NCBI GenBank assembly: GCA_963995525.1
Contig: OZ023205.1
Span: forward strand, 46,020,704 to 46,084,703
Length of the DNA: 64,000 nucleotides
Direction of reading: 5' to 3'
Source: Escarpia spicata
Taxonomy: Eukaryota; Annelida; Polychaeta; Sabellida; Siboglinidae
Shown piece after piece: positions 58,669 to 64,000 of this stretch (the first letter of the stretch is position 1; each line of letters starts with the position of its first letter). Below the pieces are notes generated by a model, which was not told the origin of the DNA, ran no database searches, and saw only the letters and a program-made list of their open reading frames with translations. Made by a program: the position numbers and the translations under genes.

Positions 58669-59224
58669 GTGTGTTTAGGATACATATGTAACACTTTACA
58701 GTCGCTTCTCACGTGACTGTGGGGTCGCAAAATGATGTCAGATACAAAACAGGTTACATATCTGCAATGTAAATGTCACCTCACATTCTTAGCCGGGTTC
58801 AGCAAATTGCTTGAGAGGGTAATTTATTACGTTCATTGAACCATTACATGCTGAGTTACTACACATTCCTTTGGACATATGGAACAGACGGGATAAAATC
58901 TCTGTTGTAGCTTCTTTGATCATGGTTCCACTTGTTGATCAGATATTGCAAATGTTTCACCACCTATTGCTGATAGATATACGCCATTTTAGTACATTTT
59001 TTCCCCATGGTTTATGTCCCCGACCGGACTTGTGCACCACGGTGTGTGGCTGTTTCCTGGAAATATGATATTTCACTATTGGGTCAGCACTTTTTGGGTG
59101 GGTCTACACGTACATCTTCAAACAATTGAACCGGTGTGTGAATTTTAATACAGTTTCCACTGGTGCAGGGACAAACAAGATAAATAAAAGTACCACGTTT
59201 GGATGCCTTCTTGAACAAAATAAA
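58669..59224. other. Stretch after HEPN exon 4, no further exon recognised
   Basis: Mirror of about 2010-2576. The next exon must lie further out or be lost. Confidence 0.5.
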
Positions 59225-59760
59225 AGGATAAAACACCACCATTTTGAAAGATGGCGGATATTTCAAAATGGCAATCTATTGTAAAGTCAATGAAGGAAGG
59301 TCAAAATAATGTATTTAAAATCATCACATCTAAAAAAACATACATTTTGATATTAACTCTGTGGCTCTGTTGTGTAGTTCTTGAGATATGGGAATATATA
59401 CTTTGAAGGGCGCCATCTTTAAAAATGGCAGATACAAACATGTCGACGAAGAAAAAACGTTACACTTTTTTGAAATCGCTATCCTCCAGGTTATTCAAAA
59501 ATGTAAACTATACCGCCTATACGCTTCTAAGTAATGCAGTTATTAAGATTTGTATTGACGACCGCCATCATTAAAAATGGCGAATGTAAATGTCGGAGAA
59601 TTCCCAAAGTAACAAATATGAAATCTTTGACCCCTAAAACCTACATCTATGCACAACTATTATTGCTCTATGTAAAGCAGTTATTAAGATAGATCTATGG
59701 GGAAAGTGAATTTTGCGTCCATTTAAAAAAATGGCAGCCATTTCTGAAAGCAGCAAAATC
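59225..59760. repeat. ATGGCGG/CCGCCAT dispersed repeat (outer right)
   Basis: Partner of 1780-2010, continuing to 59760 with further CCGCCAT motifs. On the left this continuation is replaced by the LINE. Confidence 0.6.
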
Positions 59761-60389
59761 TCCAATCTTTAAAATAGTTCCCTTGGTGTATAGAACAGAT
59801 GAGCAAAGTGTCTTACTTTTATCAAAACGTGCACAATCTTTTCACATGTATATCAGCTGGATTAGTAGCGGATTCAGTTATAAGCTTGCTTACATTCAAT
59901 ATAACTCCCGTTTGGTCGCTATATGGCACCACTTGTTGCATATGAAAGGCGATGGGTGTTGGTGAATTCGACACACGGTGAATTTGGCCTAACTTTCTGG
60001 TGAATGTGCTGGTGAATTCGGTCCACGTTATATCTGCTGAGTGATTTCGGCCTAACGTTGGGCGAATTCGGCTCTCATCTTTTCACAGTCATGTTATTGT
60101 ATGGTTATTACTGTAAAGCGGTTCTTAGCGATATTTGTGTTATGGATGATAATTAAAATATCATAGTCGACAAAAATACACAATAATCGTCTAATAAAAT
60201 TTAGATTTCCACCTGCCATTAACGCTCGCCATAAAAATAAACATTCACGGTCACATTTAATGGGGGTAGGCAGAACCATATGTCTGCCCCCCCCGGATAA
60301 ATTCTAGGGGGGCAGCTGCCCCCTCTGCCCCTCCTGTTCCCACGTCTATGACCATGCGTCCAATCAGCTGGTGGGTCCGTATACTTTTG

Positions 60390-61040
60390 TGCAGCCGTGC
60401 AGCAACTGTCGCGCACTCTTACGTCCACCCTTGAACTCCTCCCACAGCTGAAACATCTTGGCTTGGACGTTAGCATTAGTTTTCCGCTGGTGCTTGTGCA
60501 GCTTATGTTCGCTGATCAGTCGAACTTGCACGGTGACCAGCTTGGCCTCGTCGTGCAGCAGTTGCACCAGAATGTAGAACGACTACTACGCTCGTCCCTG
60601 GCGCCTGCTGTTCAATCGTCGGTGCCAACCCTCAACATTGTTGTTGGTTCTGATATTGAGGGAGAAGATGCTCCACGCTGCAGGGGGCCAGAAGCTTGAC
60701 TCCAGCCATGTGTGTCGCACATACTGGACGAGGCGGCACGACGGGGTTCAGTTCGTGCATCGAACATAGCCGGGGTGTGTTGCGCAGGAAAGAAGGGGAG
60801 AGTGATCAGCTTCTTGACGTAAAAGAGTGTAGCGTGGTCCTTCATGTACGCCTGTTGAAGGCCGTATTCCTGCTACTTCCTCCACACAGCCTGGGACCAA
60901 TGGAAGGCGCAGCGCTCCACGTCAGGCATCACTGCACCAAACGTTTGTTTGTCTTCCTGTTGGGCACAATGACTATAGAACTGTGTGAAGGGACATGGGC
61001 GAAGGAATACCTGGCTTGCTCTCTGATCATTGTTTATTTG
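60390..61040 (-). pseudogene. MULE transposase relic
   Basis: Read on the minus strand across several frames: PDVERCAFHWSQAVWRK, AYMKDHATLFYVKKLITLPF, YVRHTWLESSFWPPAAW, NIRTNNNVEGWHRRLN, and QLLHDEAKLVTVQVRLISEH. These are consecutive blocks of the MULE transposase family (the CxFHW and NNxVEGWH blocks are typical). At least two frameshifts and a stop break it. Confidence 0.8.
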
Positions 61041-61317
61041 ATCAGGTATTTTTGAAGCTAAGAAATTATCCACCTACTGATCTTTTCACACTTTCAATGA
61101 CAGCATAACACGGCGTATCTACATTTTTTTTTTCATTTCCGGACGGGTACTAACTTAATGTTAGGCGATTATGCAAACAATATGATTGGAATACAGTCAA
61201 ACAGCTGTGATTTTTGGGGAAGGGATTATAATTGGGACAATCAAGTAGGATAACGATTACTTGGTATTTCAGCAGCTTTGTTGAATATATAGACTCTATT
61301 ATAAGGTTAATGAGGTC

Positions 61318-61372
61318 ATCCTGTTCATCAGTTACATATATAATATATATATATATAACTGATGAACAGGAT
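61318..61372. repeat. 17-bp perfect hairpin with TA loop
   Basis: ATCCTGTTCATCAGTTA (61318-61334) and its reverse complement (61356-61372) around a TA-rich 21-nt loop, inside the MULE. Confidence 0.85.
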
Positions 61373-61653
61373 ATATATATTGGTTGTTTTTCCAAACAAA
61401 TATTAGTCCGTTATCGGTTGCTTGTATTGAATTTATTTATTCTTCTGTTTATTGTATCATTAATTTATTTATAATGTGCTATTAGACACTTGACCTTAGT
61501 AAAGTTATAAGCTTGACGTGTGTATATGGACCATTGGGTGTGAAATCGTTTGGGCCGAATTCACCAAGGACAACGGGACGTCATGGTTGGAGGCTGAATT
61601 CACCAGAGTTGTGGGCCGATTTCACCAATGAGTGTGGGCCGAATTCACCTGTT

Positions 61654-62289
61654 TTCGAGGCGATAATGTGTGTTTTCACCGACTTGTCACTGAAAGTTAG
61701 TATCGATGAAGATCGTGACGATTCGACTGCTGAAATTGCCGATATTTTCGATATTTTCTAAGGACGAAGTCGATGATGCTGCCTTGCTGGTGACATTGGT
61801 CATTGGACCAGCGGTAAATTTTGAATTATCCGACAAGTTACTGTGGTAACCAAATTACACATAAATTGCACGATCTTATCCGCTGGCGCAGATCATTCTA
61901 GTTCAATTACAGAACTTTACACTTACACTTACAGCTATGTTAATCACTTAATGGATTGATTTAGTCCATTGGGCTTTGTTGGTGCTCATATTCCAGGCTA
62001 TTTCAGAGCTCGTCGAGTCTGGCCTTAAACTGCGTGACGCCTGACGGTCTTGGCATCGGGTTGGACTAAAACAGTAAAAGGCACACGACCATGCACGACC
62101 ATGTAATATAATGTGTTGGTAGATAGTTTTGGCCGTTGAAGGTATATATATATAGAGTTTGTGTGCTTTATTAAAAATTTTGAGTCTGTATTTAACCCAG
62201 GAGTTACACAATTTAGGCATTTCATCCGATCTTCCGGACCAGCATTTAGTCGGCGCAGTAGCGCCACCCGGTGAATGGCATTATAACTA
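61654..62289. other. Stretch without recognised gene
   Basis: An open frame continues to 61761 (plus) with an acidic end (SIDEDRDDSTAEIADIF), but it begins in MULE terminal repeats and is not recognised. Nothing else seen. Confidence 0.4.
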
Positions 62290-63271
62290 TAACAAGATTT
62301 AACAAGATTTAACAAGATTGCCACCCAGAGAATTAACTCTAGGTAGCAGGTGGACAAGGAAGCCCTTGGCTTTTCGAGAGTCCGACCTTTTTATCTATGT
62401 GTATCCCGCCCGTCTGAGGTATGTGTCGATTTTATTTTTAAACATATTCACGCTACTAGCACCCACACAATCGGCAGGTAATCTGTTCCATTCATTTACA
62501 GTTCTTTGTGAAAATGAAAACTTTCTTATATCCAATCTACTCTGCTCCTTTGCTAATGCAAGATCATGTCCTCTAGTCCTTCTATCTTTCTTAACTGAGA
62601 AAAACATATTTCTATCAATATTTTCATAACCCTTCAATATTTTAAACACTTCTATCTGATCTCCTCTCAATCTCCTGGTCTCTAGTGTTGTTAAACCGCA
62701 TTTTTTTAGGCGTATTTCATAACTAAGATCCCTCAGATTTTGTATCATTTTAGTTGCTCTCCTCTGCACTCTTTCTAGCATATCTATGTCCTTCCTGCGA
62801 TATGGCCTCCACGCTTGAATACAATATTCTAAATGAGGCCTAACTATTGTTTTGTACAGCGGTATTATTAGCTCTTTTTCCTTATACGTTATGTTTCGCC
62901 TAATTAATCCAAGGATTTGATTTCCCTTTGAAGCTGCAATTCCGCACTGCTCTGAAATCTTCATATCAGCACTAACGGTTAACCCTAAGTCCTTTTCTTT
63001 TACAGTAGTACTTAGTACAGTACCCCCCATTGTATATTCTACCTCTTCGTTCCCATGTCCTATGTGGAGGCATTTACATTTCCCAAAATTGAACATCATT
63101 TGCCATTTTTCAGACCATTTCATCAACCTGTCAAGATCATCTTGTAAATGCTGTCTATCTCCATCACTTTTAATCCTTCTAAACACTTTTGTATCATCCG
63201 CAAATTTCAACACCTTGCTTGTTATTTCATCATCCAAATCGTTGATGTATATTAAGAATAATATAGGACTT
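62290..63271 (-). mobile_element. 5'-truncated LINE with tandem 3' tail
   Basis: The element starts within RT at about 63271 (codons for LSPILFLIYINDL) and ends in three 10-bp AACAAGATTT-type units on the plus strand (62291-62320), the short-repeat tail style of CR1/jockey LINEs. It is the least decayed LINE coding segment in the window. Confidence 0.8.
62395..63271 (-). CDS. LINE reverse-transcriptase C-terminal part, open frame
   Basis: About 290 codons without a stop: LSPILFLIYINDL, KFADDTKVFRR (catalytic FADD), KWQMMFNFGKCKCLHIGH, LGLIRRNITYKEKELI, PHLEYCIQAWRPY, and a C-terminus FSQRTVNEWNRLP...YLRRAGYT. This is the palm, thumb and C-terminal region of a CR1/jockey-type ORF2. The N-terminal endonuclease and the first RT motifs are absent through 5' truncation, so the fragment cannot retrotranspose. 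The open frame suggests a recent insertion. Confidence 0.85.
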
Positions 63272-63429
63272 AAATCCTAAGGATAATAAGAACATCGCAA
63301 AAGTGCTAAGTAACGGCAGTAACACAAAAGTAGCGAATTTTGTTACTCCGATGTGAAGTACATATCTGAAATTTGGCCAGCTGCACACACATACCTCCTA
63401 CTCACCATCAACAACCCGCTTGGTTACCA

Positions 63430-63512
63430 ACACTACATACATTTTGGTCGTTCGTGGTCGTGTGTGGTCTTGCGTCGTCGTGTGTGGTCGTGCGTGGTCG
63501 TGCGCCTTTTAG
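63430..63512. repeat. TGGTCGTG(C/T)G minisatellite
   Basis: About seven imperfect 10-bp units (TGGTCGTGCG, TGGTCGTGTG, TGGTCTTGCG). Confidence 0.8.
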
Positions 63513-64000
63513 TCATTAGGATACATTAAGTATAAAGGATGACACAAGAAAGTGCAAACACTTGCTTCCATTGTGGTCCTTGGACAGACACAGACAAATA
63601 CATGACACATATATTAATAGAATATGACAAAATAACATACTAAAACAACAATAGTAAATAAATACTAGTTACTGTTCAGATGTAAAAAGACATTGATAAT
63701 GATAATATTAGGAAGGGTCTCATCAAGGGAGGGAGATTACCTCCTGATTATGAGCATTATTAAGTCATTTGAAAAACCGACTCTAACTACAAATACATAA
63801 TACCAGTTTTTAAATTAAACACTTAACAAAAGATGCGTCATCAATACAAAACGTCAAAAAAAATTATAAATAAAAAATAAGAAATAAAATAAAATACAGG
63901 TACCTCAAAAGTAATAATACCGTTGGCATCTATGATCTACCACATGAGGAGAGGCTAAGTACCAGTAGGGGAGACTTACATACTTGGCTCCCTTAATAGT
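63513..64000. other. AT-rich stretch without recognised gene
   Basis: No conserved frame. A 'gggagggagattacctcc' phrase resembles a motif I associate with molluscan repeats; this is weak evidence. Confidence 0.4.

Larger units (their letters stand above)
59961..61649 (-). mobile_element. Mutator-like (MULE) DNA transposon, decayed
   Basis: A MULE transposase relic lies between two inverted arrays of a GGTGAATTCGGCC-type motif: about six versions at 59961-60070 and four reverse-complement versions (GGGCCGAATTCACC) at 61550-61649. TGTT flanks both outer ends (59957-59960, 61650-61653), too short to be a convincing target duplication. Confidence 0.65.

Noticed and set aside
61650..61653. TGTT flanks as the MULE target duplication
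   Set aside because: Four bases are too few and MULEs usually make about 9-bp duplications; exact ends are uncertain.

Overview
This is eukaryotic DNA: genes are split by GT-AG introns, there is no operon structure, and most of the window is repeats (CR1/jockey-like LINEs, a Penelope-like element, a Gypsy LTR element, tRNA-derived SINEs, a Mutator-like transposon and many microsatellites). The repeat mix, and an expanded metazoan HEPN/CXorf38-like gene family, point to a marine invertebrate. A mollusc is my first guess and a lancelet or other invertebrate deuterostome my second; nothing seen here fixes the species.

The dominant structure is one very large inverted duplication around a 200-N gap (28881-29080). 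The left arm (about 1776-28046) reads as the reverse complement of the right arm (29081 to about 59455), and everything in the arms occurs twice in mirror image. By my own count the large HEPN exon differs at 14 of 498 bases between arms. The arms also differ by clean insertions and deletions: a 4.6-kb Gypsy element only on the right (38242-42850), a 363-bp head-to-head Penelope insertion only on the left (16328-16690), a LINE at 1-1775 only on the left, different tandem-repeat copy numbers, and several deletions. This is what two haplotypes of one heterozygous locus joined head to head across a scaffold gap would look like. A true palindrome is the alternative.

Layout of one arm, from the outer end to the centre: a four-exon fragment of a HEPN-domain gene similar to CXorf38 (left 2577-9606, minus; right 51841-58668, plus), whose introns hold a LINE 3' fragment with a 77-bp minisatellite, an unclassified DNA transposon containing a nested Penelope GIY-YIG fragment with a hammerhead ribozyme, and a possible antisense exon. 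Next come two or three degraded LINE copies, one with a CR1-type ORF1 (PHD plus SGNH esterase) that is open only in the right arm. Then come SINEs, a DIRS-like reverse-transcriptase scrap, two LINEs head to head, microsatellites, and a large GA repeat beside the gap. Two possible coding exons abut the gap.

Outside the right arm lie a decayed Mutator-like transposon (59961-61649) bounded by inverted arrays of a GAATTC-containing motif, and a 5'-truncated LINE with an open reverse-transcriptase frame (62290-63271, minus).

The most interesting molecular detail is in the Gypsy element. The 11 nt directly after its 5' LTR are perfectly complementary to 11 nt inside that same LTR, the arrangement that lets the yeast element Tf1 prime reverse transcription with its own mRNA. 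The 3' LTR lacks exactly those 11 nt.
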